Below are positions 8,801 to 15,936 of a stretch of 29,019 nucleotides of DNA, piece by piece. Each line of letters opens with the position of its first letter. The stretch's first letter is position 1. The position numbers and the translations under genes are program-made. This DNA comes from Candidatus Bipolaricaulota bacterium (GTDB lineage: Bacteria > Bipolaricaulota > Bipolaricaulia > UBA7950 > UBA9294): positions 1-29,019 of the forward strand of contig RXOA01000063.1 in the NCBI GenBank assembly GCA_003979035.1, given 5' to 3'. Under the pieces are notes generated by a model. It was given only the letters and a program-made list of their open reading frames with translations. It did no database searches and had not been told where the DNA came from.

Positions 8801-9028
8801 CACGTCACAATCAAGATCCTCATCGGAGTCGAGCACGACGATCCAAATCTCGTCGCCTTCCTGGATCGACGTAACCGGTGTGGCTCCGTTCCGATCGTTC
8901 GAGAAGTACATCTGGGCATCGGATGCCCGAACGACGAACGAGGCCAGCAACGCGAACAGCAGAAACCACGCCAGTCGTTCTCGTACTCCGCATTTCCGCC
9001 CACGCAGCCCTTCCTTGCTCCCGTTCAT
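5873..9028 (-). CDS. Large exported repeat protein with FlgD-like C-terminal domain
   Basis: 1051 residues with a signal peptide (about 19-39). At least five repeats pair a V-x-V-x-D-x-D-x-N motif (IEVVDPDQNED near 693; others near 63, 310, 522 and 883) with a downstream E-T-x-x-x-S-G-V-F motif (near 144, 441, 561, 792 and 913). Three also carry G-D-x-V-x-A-x-Y-x-D-P, near 468, 824 and 932. Similar DPDxN plus ETGxxTGVF modules occur in S-layer-like and adhesin-like proteins of archaea and bacteria. The C-terminus (about 966-1036, VTPNPFDQ to GAYIYVVEARD) resembles FlgD-Ig-like or type IX sorting-type beta domains. The start at 9028 forms ATGA with the stop of the upstream gene and has AAGGA upstream, so it is translationally coupled to the exosortase genes. 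It is probably a surface or envelope structural protein; there is no recognisable enzyme domain. Confidence 0.75.
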   Translation of the reverse strand: MNGSKEGLRGRKCGVRERLAWFLLFALLASFVVRASDAQMYFSNDRNGATPVTSIQEGDEIWIVVLDSDEDLDCDVRDKMWTDVKVIDAKTGARIVWESYVDDHGADTDNDGEGDALFGTPEYVPHQGHWPGVKAGSLLHDFLEETGASTGMFVSSRAFQVGTRAVYGDPQANTHIVGPYEENPDGSVRPIDFEWGGYLYAELDGNTFGDDRVWVSAEWDSITGYKLVSAINPATIVPPGSAFVPPSVSLLLDWDYVLGRFENMDTLMGLYLDPDDASDIAVTMAKIIDVSSQMHWDETIYKDSNGAATIRIEDADENLSCNDVEFVPVFVIVNPGSWNPLDVNRRSANGFASLKRYGGVIDTNVPATVGPGPIDWFNAYDSGLTTGGVDLRTDGSRQPNVDGSFYIQYPNELNTQIIANVTVFDTMSDSGVTRCMFYAQETAADSGVFECDFNDIQRDLGFNALDVGDVLVAYYVDPNDQDDFSLATAYIERSNHVASVNVTDSLRGSMTSLWLGRDPVYVEVIDPDANVDSCCPEVVLVHVCDPHEVDDSEWLVLDELSSNSSGFFSNIGVELSPVWDALGTGLPEAHGGYELQLDNRSLEGFNEDRIYVRYNDVTYTDAAITGVGDLNTDPLTGEFPPTIRETRVDNDVAFAVIEIADTQVFDGETTWMFFLDRQGARVPGYTNSDCVFIEVVDPDQNEDTYRRERIDGYWDRRTGSNDLGQNTPFAPVNAAPGTFDAAAAPRMHPANELLGVDFMSDLADPGAYGSDTSPKIYVWNPRSGIWTAVDLMETEPDSGVFRSVSCIDLVSQYSEVPTLGVLPGDTVLAMYQDPSNHSDLAWIAIKVGIGGGGAGGASETSARFTDRNGQDADVYRIHDEAYVTVFDDSHAGEAMIPDALVIHGTPYDLFAVADEPGGTFRTEAIPVAWEVGTKVTATYVDPSNETDRSSDEMTVIGGDLLVERFVVTPNPFDQHVSFGFDGSGVPEVFSLSVYDMARHLIYASEAQYAMEIAWDGTNLRGESVARGAYIYVVEARDASGSFEGKDVVVRR

Positions 9029-9681
9029 CTTCCACATCCTTGTTCATGAGCTTGCCTGCCAGCCGCGCGCGATGTCCGTGTATGCGGCCTATCTTCTTCA
9101 AGGTGTTTCCAAGGCCACCGGCGAACGGCCACGGCAACCCAAACCAGGATCCCGCTCGCCTCCCAGAGAACACGGAGCGCGATCTGCGCCCAGTCGTAGA
9201 ATCCCTTCGTAGAAGGCTCAACCGGCTCCAGACCGTAAATGACATAGAGCAGCCGCACCGCACCCACGAGATAGGCGGCGTGCAACAGGATAAGCAACCC
9301 GAGCCCCGCGCCCAGCAAGGCGGCGCGTCGTCGCCAGGGAATCTTCGGGGTGGCAAACAGAAGCGCCACAAACGGCACGACCCCGAAGTACACATAGAAA
9401 TCGAACGCCACGAACGGCCGCGAGGTTCCGCTTCGTGCATCGATACGCTCGAAGACAACGCCATCCGCTTCAATCGCAACAGCAGTCTCCCGCGGATGTT
9501 CCAAGACGGTAAGGAGGACTTCCGCCGTTCCGGAAACGGCTCGGTTGTAGAGTGGGGCGATCCACAGCCAGACCGCGCTGGTCACAAGCAGTGCCGCGAA
9601 CGCCAGCGCCGCGAACCTCAGCAACCCGGTTCGACCCGCCCCGTCCCCGTCGCGAACCGCTTTCCTACGTCCGGCGAGCAT
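9025..9681 (-). CDS. Exosortase-H-associated membrane protein (putative)
   Basis: 218 residues with about four hydrophobic segments (near 20-42, 88-110, 118-146 and 180-200) and a basic tail rich in Arg and His. It overlaps the exosortase gene by 17 bp at its start, with AGAGGG at a suitable spacing upstream of ATG 9681, and overlaps the large repeat-protein gene by ATGA at its end. I recall that exosortase H loci often encode a small membrane partner next to the sortase, and position and topology fit that. The sequence has no motif that I can identify by itself, so the assignment rests on context. Confidence 0.6.
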   Translation of the reverse strand: MLAGRRKAVRDGDGAGRTGLLRFAALAFAALLVTSAVWLWIAPLYNRAVSGTAEVLLTVLEHPRETAVAIEADGVVFERIDARSGTSRPFVAFDFYVYFGVVPFVALLFATPKIPWRRRAALLGAGLGLLILLHAAYLVGAVRLLYVIYGLEPVEPSTKGFYDWAQIALRVLWEASGILVWVAVAVRRWPWKHLEEDRPHTRTSRAAGRQAHEQGCGR

Positions 9682-10216
9682 GTGCCACCCTCTCTACCCA
9701 GATCAGCCAAAGCACCAAGACACCAACAATCGAAAGCGACTGCAGGACCAGCAAGTGCATCTGCTCGACCCGCTGAGGAAAGAAGACACCCACGTAAAAC
9801 AGGACGACGAGTCGCACGACATTCATCGCATAGATGACACTCATCCCGCCGGCCAACCCGAGGAGTTTCGCCCGCCATCCCGCGGGATAGGCTAGTACGG
9901 CCGACACAAACGCGACAGCAAGGAACAGGCCTGTGCACGCTGCAACGACGGAAATGCTGAACCGATCGGACACGATGGTGCTGTTCACCGTCGTTGCGTC
10001 CGTCCCCAAGACACGGAGAACGGCGCTCGTCGAGCCGGCGATCGCCCGCTGCAGGCTGGAGATCGCCGCTTCATTCCGCATCAGCCCAAGGACCATCGCG
10101 CTCATTGCGGCGAGAATCCCGAGAAACAGCGCGAACCGAAGCAGGAGCCTGCGCCTCTTGCGCAACCCTCCACCCGGGCTGACCTCGGCCTTGCCTACGT
10201 CGCGATTCGCTGACAT
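9665..10216 (-). CDS. xrtH: Exosortase/archaeosortase family transpeptidase, XrtH-like
   Basis: 183 residues with several membrane helices (near 25-45, 87-110, 115-142 and 155-173). The exosortase catalytic triad is in place: Cys94 in VVAACTGLF, Arg135 in MNVVRLVV and His154 in EQMHLLVL. Exosortases cut and process proteins bearing short C-terminal tripartite signals at the cytoplasmic membrane. The small size and the neighbouring gene with an SLTEWG tail point to the XrtH class, which is matched to IPTLxxWG-type signals. I prefer the ATG at 10216, with AGAGGGACGGAG upstream; a GTG at 10279 directly after the preceding stop would add 21 basic residues. It lies between its probable substrate and an accessory membrane protein. 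Confidence 0.82.
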   Translation of the reverse strand: MSANRDVGKAEVSPGGGLRKRRRLLLRFALFLGILAAMSAMVLGLMRNEAAISSLQRAIAGSTSAVLRVLGTDATTVNSTIVSDRFSISVVAACTGLFLAVAFVSAVLAYPAGWRAKLLGLAGGMSVIYAMNVVRLVVLFYVGVFFPQRVEQMHLLVLQSLSIVGVLVLWLIWVERVAHARRT

Positions 10217-10279
10217 CTCTCCGTCCCTCTTTCGGGTCTTGGCCCGGAATTTACCACGATCCCCGTCCTGATGTCGCAC

Positions 10280-11380
10280 CTATGTCCCGCTGAGACCGTC
10301 CGCCTCATGCGGGCGGTGCCGCCACAGCATCCAGGCGAACGCCAACAGCATCCCGACCCCCATGCCGATCAGCCCCCATTCGGTGAGCGATGGCGCATCG
10401 ATGGTCCCCGCGACGAGAGGCGCGAGGTCGGCGGGATCGACGCATTCGCCGACAACGAGTACGGTGGCATCATCTTCGATCGACGTCGAAGGATCGTCAG
10501 AAGGCTCCTCGGCATCGCGGGTTCCATCCTGATCGCGGTCCCAGTCAGCAAATGCTTGGTTGATGATCTGCGCATCGATTGGCGTTTCCGGATCTACGAT
10601 CACCGAGAAGCGGATCGTGGCCGCCCCACCGGCCGCCAGATGCCCGCTCCAGACAACAAGACCTTGCTCAGGCGATGATGCCGATCCAATCGATGCCGTC
10701 AGCGACCCATCCACGAGAGCCGTCTCAACGGGGAGTCGATCCTCAAGACGAATGGTTGCGCCGTTTGTATGGTCCCCTTCGCCGATATTGGAGACGGTGA
10801 TTTCATACTCGATTTCCTCACCCGCCCGAAGACAACCGTCGTCCGCAACCAGCGCCGCTTTGTCAACCTCGATCACCGGCGCCGCGAAAACGATGACCGT
10901 CTCGGGCAACGTATACGTGTTGTCGTCTTCGTGGTATTCCGGAACATCATTGTCCGGGTCGGCCGATGCAATCAGGTCATGTTCCCCCGCGGCAGTCCCC
11001 GCGGTATTCCACGTGAATTCGACGATGGCGTGCTCGCAGCTTTCAAGACTGAGCGTTCTTGTGCCGATCAGCGATGCTTCTTCAAGGGTATCTGCGTACA
11101 GAGCCAATTCGAACGGCCCTGTCGCTCCGCATGTGAAGTTGTCCACGGTCACGGTAACGGTTACGGTCTCGCCCTGCACGACGACTGTCGGCGAGGCCAT
11201 CTGGACGGAAAGCTCTCCGCCCGATAGGCCCACTCCGGGCTCCGGGAACCAAAGATCCGGAAGCTTGTCGCAGGTTTCGGTGGCGCTCACGGCGCCACTC
11301 ACACTGATCGCAACCAGTAGGAGAAGAGCAAGCGCCCATGATCGGCGCCCTTCTGTGTGTATCTTTCTCCGGGTGCCCAT
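10280..11380 (-). CDS. Exported CARDB/DUF11 protein with IPTLxxWG-type sorting signal
   Basis: 366 residues. A signal peptide (about 12-33) is followed by a CARDB-like Ig domain (about 40-165; note YHEDDNTYTLPETV), then a DUF11-like conserved repeat domain (about 170-310; EYEITVSNIGEG and RFSVIVDPE). The C-terminus has the tripartite layout of an exosortase target: PSLTEWG at about 330-336, a hydrophobic helix GLIGMGVGMLLAFAWML, then RHRP and a short tail. This matches the IPTLxxWG-CTERM type with a relaxed first part. The next gene encodes an XrtH-like exosortase, so this is its likely substrate. The start at 11380 has AAGGAG eight bases upstream; the open frame continues to 11581 but without signal-peptide character. 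It is probably displayed or released at the cell surface. Confidence 0.8.
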   Translation of the reverse strand: MGTRRKIHTEGRRSWALALLLLVAISVSGAVSATETCDKLPDLWFPEPGVGLSGGELSVQMASPTVVVQGETVTVTVTVDNFTCGATGPFELALYADTLEEASLIGTRTLSLESCEHAIVEFTWNTAGTAAGEHDLIASADPDNDVPEYHEDDNTYTLPETVIVFAAPVIEVDKAALVADDGCLRAGEEIEYEITVSNIGEGDHTNGATIRLEDRLPVETALVDGSLTASIGSASSPEQGLVVWSGHLAAGGAATIRFSVIVDPETPIDAQIINQAFADWDRDQDGTRDAEEPSDDPSTSIEDDATVLVVGECVDPADLAPLVAGTIDAPSLTEWGLIGMGVGMLLAFAWMLWRHRPHEADGLSGT

Positions 11381-12024
11381 TTCTCTATCTCCTTTGCGGC
11401 CAGACTGCTCGATAGCGAACTGCTCGCACCGACAAGCTGGGTATGCTAGATAACAAAGCCTATCGGAATCCGAAATGGGAACGAAGGACCCCTGCGCAAA
11501 TCTTCTGTTATCTCGATCACACACGACCGACACACTCGACCCGCGTACGGGGACGCCCGATGTCTTGCTGCGAACGGACATCCGTCATGGTTTTCCTGAG
11601 GATCCTTCAGTTGAAGGATGGTTCGCGAAGGTTTCGCGGCCAGACAAAGCGCTCGACCCGAGGAGGTATTCGGGTCGAGCGTCGGTCAACGAGTTATCCG
11701 TTGCACCTGCCGATGACAAAGCCCGTCAATGCGGGGATGTCCGGCCGGCGTCGCGGACCGGCCATCGATCGCGAGTCGCCCCTCCCAAGCTCGTCCATCC
11801 GCTGGCGAGCGGATGATCGCTTGCCACCCGGCGCGGAGGCTTGAAGCACGCGAACCTACGGCTGTATGCAGCATCACAAACCATAGCTGCCACGGCAAGT
11901 CGAACCGAAGACATTTTCTCGATCAGGCCGTGACGTTGATCACATTGGCGCCCCCCCACAAGGCGACACGCGGGCAAGACAGATGTCCCGCGACTCTCAA
12001 GTCATGCCGCTCAACGCGGGGTGT
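11381..12024. other. 644-bp gene-free region with clustered hairpins
   Basis: Upstream of the exosortase operon and downstream of rmuC. No frame here looks coding. It contains three perfect hairpins in 80 bp (11602-11681), a GGCCGG/CCGGCC inverted repeat near 11743-11763, a weak CGCGGG/CCCGCG hairpin at 11969-11992 and an inverted AGATAAC pair (11448-11454 and 11507-11513). Confidence 0.6.
11602..11681. ncRNA. Three consecutive perfect hairpins, possible structured RNA or terminator
   Basis: Hairpin 1: 11602-11608 with 11613-11619 (7 bp, 4-nt loop). Hairpin 2: 11624-11629 with 11633-11638 (6 bp, 3-nt loop). Hairpin 3: 11650-11661 with 11670-11681 (12 bp, 8-nt loop). The loop of hairpin 3 reads GGAGGTAT on the plus strand and ATACCTCC on the minus strand, that is Shine-Dalgarno-like or anti-SD-like. 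On the minus strand hairpin 3 is followed by CTTTGTCT, so it could end the rmuC transcript. A structured small RNA or a leader of the exosortase operon is equally possible. Confidence 0.4.
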
Positions 12025-13239
12025 CTAGGATTCGTCGGTTTCCAGCGGGAGCTGGCGAGGGACGGAATCGATCGACTCCACCGATGGCAGCGGCTCATCC
12101 TCTGCGGAGAGGTCCTTGAATCGCCGTGCGGCAGGAAGCAGCATCCGCTCCATCGAGCCCACCGCTTCGTTGTACGCCTTCAACGCTCTTCCCAGCCCCT
12201 CTCCCGTTCGACGGAAATGGCTGAGGAACGTCATCAACCGTCCGTACAGCTCCTTGCCCTGTGCGGCGATTTCCTGTGCATTGTCGGCAATCTGTACCTG
12301 CTGCCAGCCAAATGCCGCCGTGCGCAGCAACGCCAACAGCGTGACGGGAGACGCAACAAGAATCTTCTGCTTCGCCGCATATTCGAGCAATTCGGGATCT
12401 TCCTCAAACGCCGCCGCCAGTGCCGCTTCGCTGGGTACAAACATGATCAACATGGATGCCGAGTGATCGAACTGCTCCCAGTAGGTCTTCCGTGCCAGTT
12501 CCTGAATCCGTTGACGCATCGCCTTTGCATGGGCAGCCAGTTTTCTCTTGGTCTCGTCACCACTGCCGGCTTCCGATGCCGCGAGAAACGCCGTCATCGG
12601 TGTCTTGGCGTCAACGGGGAGCACGCCTTGATTGGGAAGATGGATCAACATGTCCGGGCGACCCTCATCCGTGACCGCCTGCTCTTCAAAGTCGACATGA
12701 TTGGCCATCCCTGCAAGCTCAACCACCCGGCGCAATTGGATTTCGCCCCATCTGCCCCGTGCCGAGGACGACTTCATCGCCTGGCGGAGTTCGACGGTCT
12801 CGGTACGCAACGCCGCCTGCGCCGACCCGAGATCCGTCAGCAGCCTCTCGAGGCTGCGATACGCCCCCTCTCTCCGCTGCTCAAGGACCCGGACTTGACT
12901 GTCCATTGCCTCCAAGCCCTTGCTCAGAGGATCCACAAGATGATGGATCTGCTCTCTCTGCGTTCCCCAATCGCTGCGAGCCTGTTCCAGAACGCCGATG
13001 AGCTGCTCGCGCGATCGATTCATGAGGAGTTCCGAGTTTGCGTGGAGCACGTCTCCCGCGGCAGCGCGAAATGCATCGCTCAAACGTTTCTCCGCGTCAC
13101 TGATCCACTGCGTCTTCTCCTTCTCCGCCTGCAGTTCTCCCCGCAGTCGCTCCAAACGGACGCCCTGCTTCCACCACGCCCAGACGCCTCCCAGAAGGAT
13201 CCCAACGACCAAACCGGTTGCGAGAAACACCCACTCCAC
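12025..13239 (-). CDS. rmuC: DNA recombination protein RmuC
   Basis: 404 residues. One N-terminal membrane helix (about 2-22) is followed by a long helical coiled coil (about 25-150) and the conserved RmuC core, seen in SSSARGRWGEIQLRRVVELAGM and the downstream PDMLIHLPNQGVLPVDAKTP, FDHSASMLIMFVPSEAA and LLALLRTAAFGW. RmuC limits inversions at short inverted repeats and is thought to contain a restriction-endonuclease-like fold. I chose the GTG at 13239 because GGAGG lies 5-6 bp upstream; an in-frame ATG at 13263 has no ribosome site. It follows the PNPOx-like gene by 49 bp on the same strand and may be the last gene of that transcription unit. Confidence 0.88.
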   Translation of the reverse strand: MEWVFLATGLVVGILLGGVWAWWKQGVRLERLRGELQAEKEKTQWISDAEKRLSDAFRAAAGDVLHANSELLMNRSREQLIGVLEQARSDWGTQREQIHHLVDPLSKGLEAMDSQVRVLEQRREGAYRSLERLLTDLGSAQAALRTETVELRQAMKSSSARGRWGEIQLRRVVELAGMANHVDFEEQAVTDEGRPDMLIHLPNQGVLPVDAKTPMTAFLAASEAGSGDETKRKLAAHAKAMRQRIQELARKTYWEQFDHSASMLIMFVPSEAALAAAFEEDPELLEYAAKQKILVASPVTLLALLRTAAFGWQQVQIADNAQEIAAQGKELYGRLMTFLSHFRRTGEGLGRALKAYNEAVGSMERMLLPAARRFKDLSAEDEPLPSVESIDSVPRQLPLETDES

Positions 13240-13288
13240 TCGGGCCTCCTTCCAGCACTCCACGACATCGGTCGGAACGCGGCAGTCG

Positions 13289-13705
13289 CTACGGCAGGAT
13301 CAGCTGCTCGCTTTCATCGGCGACGCCGCGGTAGTATTCGCCGCGATACCCTTCTACGCGCAACAAAACGTAGTCTTCATCGATCGCCCCGCCGGGCCAC
13401 TGCTCTTCCCATTCCGCGTGCCACAGGATTCGCTTCCGCTCCGGTGACGTGACCACGGTAACCATACCGTACACGGACGCATAATCGAATTCCGCCTGAA
13501 GGATGAACAACAGCGTCACCCGCGGATCCCTCCGGATGCGGTCCATTTTCCGGGATCTCGCCGATGCAGGGAACCAGAAGACATTCTGCTCACGGGCGGC
13601 AAGGTACATCGGGCGCGCGATGGCGAACCCTTCATCATCATGCGTCACCAGCAGCGGATACGGTGCGGCATCAAGTATCCGGTACAGTTGTTGCTTCACG
13701 TGCAT
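13289..13705 (-). CDS. Pyridoxamine 5'-phosphate oxidase-like (split-barrel flavin-binding) protein
   Basis: 138 residues with the pattern of the PNPOx-like/general stress protein 26 group: a short N-terminal helix (HVKQQLYRILDAAPYPLLVT), an RPMYL strand, then KMDRIRRDPRVTLLF, the usual segment before the central barrel strands, and WHAEWEEQWPGG near the C-terminus. Members bind FMN, F420 or haem; the cofactor cannot be told here, and true PdxH is longer. The ATG at 13705 has CAGGGG just upstream and is preferred to ATGs at 13741 and 13744. It begins 14 bp after the stop of the THEP1-like NTPase gene, so the two are probably co-transcribed. Confidence 0.7.
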   Translation of the reverse strand: MHVKQQLYRILDAAPYPLLVTHDDEGFAIARPMYLAAREQNVFWFPASARSRKMDRIRRDPRVTLLFILQAEFDYASVYGMVTVVTSPERKRILWHAEWEEQWPGGAIDEDYVLLRVEGYRGEYYRGVADESEQLILP

Positions 13706-13718
13706 GACCCCTGACGTT

Positions 13719-14375
13719 TCAGAAGCAATCCTTCCGCACATCATAGCAGTCCGCGTTCAAGAGCCCGAAACGGTTCCGGATCGCCTCGACGAATGGACGC
13801 CGAACCACCAGCACAGGAAGCGCGCTGCCGACCAGCACCGATTCCAGAGCCGCGGCATGCCCTTGTCCGGATAGCTCAAGTCGCCCCACCTCATCCAGGA
13901 TGACAACCGCCTTCGAGATCGCCGCGCGCCTGAGAACGGTCTTCGCTTCCTGAAGCGCATTCACACGGAGGAAGAACCGCCCCACCTGCTGCCCCGGTGG
14001 AGCCTCGGCCGCAAGCGGGATCCGCTTGCCGGAACCGATGATCTCCAGATCATACCCGACCGTTCGAAGCCCATTCCTGTCTTGGATGCGGGCAGCCAGG
14101 ATCCCACCGACGCCGATTCCACTGCGGAGAAGCTCATCGGCCAGAAACCGAACCGCGGAGGTTTTCCCCTCGCTGATCCCGCCGGTAACGAGAATGGCCG
14201 TGTCGCGGACTTCTCGCCCCGCCCCGATGCCGGTCACGCGGGCGCGGCCCGCTTTCTCGCCAAGCTTCGGGGTGGCGGGCCGGGATGCCGTCGATCGGTT
14301 CGGAGAAAAACCGGCTGCAGACCCTTGCGGGAACTGCAGCCGATCCAGCACAGCCTGCAACAGTCGGTCGGACAT
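13719..14375 (-). CDS. THEP1-like nucleoside-triphosphatase
   Basis: 218 residues from the ATG at 14375. A P-loop GGISEGKTS (65-73) is followed by GIGVGGILAARIQDRNGLRTVGYDL, and a Walker B strand VVILDEVGRLEL lies at 157-168. This order is typical of the THEP1/DUF265-type NTPases, which hydrolyse NTPs in vitro and whose cellular role is poorly defined. About 58 residues ahead of the P-loop are unlike the family, whose members usually begin only a few residues before it, so the start is uncertain; ATG 14411, overlapping the PLP gene by 17 bp, is an alternative. It follows the PLP enzyme gene on the same strand and may belong to the same unit. Confidence 0.7.
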   Translation of the reverse strand: MSDRLLQAVLDRLQFPQGSAAGFSPNRSTASRPATPKLGEKAGRARVTGIGAGREVRDTAILVTGGISEGKTSAVRFLADELLRSGIGVGGILAARIQDRNGLRTVGYDLEIIGSGKRIPLAAEAPPGQQVGRFFLRVNALQEAKTVLRRAAISKAVVILDEVGRLELSGQGHAAALESVLVGSALPVLVVRRPFVEAIRNRFGLLNADCYDVRKDCF

Positions 14376-14394
14376 CCGATGATCGGATGCCTCG

Positions 14395-15870
14395 CTAGGA
14401 CTCCATCGCATCGAGAACGCCGGTTCGCTCGTTGAATTCATCGATCTTAGCGTCGATCGGTCCCACCATGGCGTGGATTCGATCCCAATACCCAGGATAG
14501 TCATACCACTGCGCGTCAAGTTCCTCGACACTGTGTCCCAGTTGCTCGATCCACGTGTAGTACTTGAGATTGTGAATCCGCTTTCGATCCGTGTACCGCA
14601 ATTCCAAGCAGTGATCCACGCTGGCGCCAAGGAGGTAGCGATTGTGGTCGACGGCGGCCCGGGTGCGGTCGTACGCCCCATGCTCACGCTCCAACTCGCG
14701 CAATCTGGTCTGGTACAGCTCCATCGAGTCGGTCAGCACGGTCAGCACCACGTCTTGTCCGGTAAGCTCGTAGTACTTGGCGAACTTGACCGCGCCAAGC
14801 AGGTTCGCCACGCTCGAAATCCCTAGCAGATCGAGCTTTTCGACAATCGATGATGAGACTCCGCTCTCGACAAGGAACTCGTGCCCGGCAGGCTCGTTGA
14901 ACAGTCGGATCAGATTCATCGATGCATCATCGTCGATGCCCACAACCATGTCCGTGTTACGAACGTTGTGAATCCACGGCACGTGCTTGTCGCCGATCCC
15001 TTCGATTCGGTGCCCACCAAACCCGTTGTCGAGGAGTGTCGGGCACTGCAGCGCTTCTCCAACCACGAGTTGGCTCGTTGGGTAGCGCTCCTTCAGATAG
15101 TCGCCGCATCCCATCGTCCCCGACGAACCCGATGTCAGCACGACGCCTGCGTACCGACCGTCACGAAGCTCGGCCTGGAGCACTTCCTCCATCGCGTGAC
15201 CGGTGACATCATAGTGCCACAGATGATTACCCGGTTCGTCGAACTGGTTGAAGATCATCACATTGTCGCGCGTCGCTTCCAGTTCAAGACACTTCTGGAA
15301 GATTTCCCACACGTTCGACTCGCAACCCGGCGTGGCGATCACTTCTCCGGCCACGTTGCTCAACCAATCAAAGCGCTCCCGGGACATGCCCTCGGGAAGA
15401 ATCGCAATCGACTCGCAGGCAAGCAGGTTGGCATCGTACGCCCCCCCGCGGCAGTAGTTGCCAGTGGACGGCCACACGGCCTTGTGAAAGGTCGGATCGA
15501 ATTGCCCGGTCACCAACCGCGGTACAAGACATCCGAAGGTGGCACCCACCTTGTGAGCTCCCGTCGGAAACCACTTCCCGACAAGCCCGATAATGCGTGC
15601 GTTCGTCCCCGTCAGCTCCGGCGGGAACTCGATGTAGTTCACACCGTCGTAGCCTCCACCCTGCGATACTGGCTCGTTTTTCCACGTAATACGGAACAGA
15701 TTCAGCGGATGCAGATCCCACAGCCCGATCTTCGCAAGGCGGCTCTTGATGGCATCCGGAATCCTTGATGGGTCTCTCATCTGTGCAAAGGTAGGGACGA
15801 CGATTCCCCGCTCCCTTGCCCTGGTCACAGTCCGTTTCAGTTGTTCTTCATGTACCGATAGGTCAATCAT
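14395..15870 (-). CDS. PLP-dependent enzyme of the tryptophan-synthase-beta fold, substrate unknown
   Basis: 491 residues, fold-type II. The likely Schiff-base lysine is K107 in PTGAHKVGAT, resembling the GAHK motif of TrpB. STGNYCRGGAYDANLL (135-150) would contact the substrate carboxylate, and a glycine-rich loop TSGSSGTMGCGD (246-257) would bind the cofactor phosphate. At 491 residues it is longer than cysteine synthase or threonine dehydratase and carries a C-terminal extension rich in Trp and Tyr. It is divergent from the carbamoyltransferase cluster and shares a 79-bp control region with the GntR-type regulator. In E. coli the comparable cluster encodes the fold-type II diaminopropionate ammonia-lyase YgeX, so a lyase or beta-elimination step on a related amino acid is a reasonable inference, not a demonstrated one. 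The start at 15870 has GGAGGG upstream. Confidence 0.72.
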   Translation of the reverse strand: MIDLSVHEEQLKRTVTRARERGIVVPTFAQMRDPSRIPDAIKSRLAKIGLWDLHPLNLFRITWKNEPVSQGGGYDGVNYIEFPPELTGTNARIIGLVGKWFPTGAHKVGATFGCLVPRLVTGQFDPTFHKAVWPSTGNYCRGGAYDANLLACESIAILPEGMSRERFDWLSNVAGEVIATPGCESNVWEIFQKCLELEATRDNVMIFNQFDEPGNHLWHYDVTGHAMEEVLQAELRDGRYAGVVLTSGSSGTMGCGDYLKERYPTSQLVVGEALQCPTLLDNGFGGHRIEGIGDKHVPWIHNVRNTDMVVGIDDDASMNLIRLFNEPAGHEFLVESGVSSSIVEKLDLLGISSVANLLGAVKFAKYYELTGQDVVLTVLTDSMELYQTRLRELEREHGAYDRTRAAVDHNRYLLGASVDHCLELRYTDRKRIHNLKYYTWIEQLGHSVEELDAQWYDYPGYWDRIHAMVGPIDAKIDEFNERTGVLDAMES

Positions 15871-15907
15871 GCGCCCTCCAAATCGCCCTTCACAGGTCAA
15901 CATGCTC

Positions 15908-15936
15908 TTGTGACGGGCGTCCGGCAATGCTATCAT
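15908..15936 (+). promoter_or_regulatory. Sigma-70-type promoter of the regulator gene
   Basis: TTGTGA at 15908-15913 and TATCAT at 15931-15936 with a 17-bp spacer. The predicted transcript start, near 15943, is 7 bp from the ATG at 15950, so the message would be nearly leaderless, or translation starts at ATG 15971. The region also carries the control sequence of the divergent PLP gene, so binding of the regulator here could act on both. Confidence 0.5.

Noticed and set aside
11895..11915. T-loop-like GGTTCGA sequence on the minus strand in the long intergenic region
   Set aside because: No pairing T-stem, acceptor stem or anticodon arm could be built around it, so it is not a tRNA.
11983..13452. 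489-codon open frame on the plus strand
   Set aside because: Antisense to rmuC, whose conserved core and ribosome site identify the true strand.
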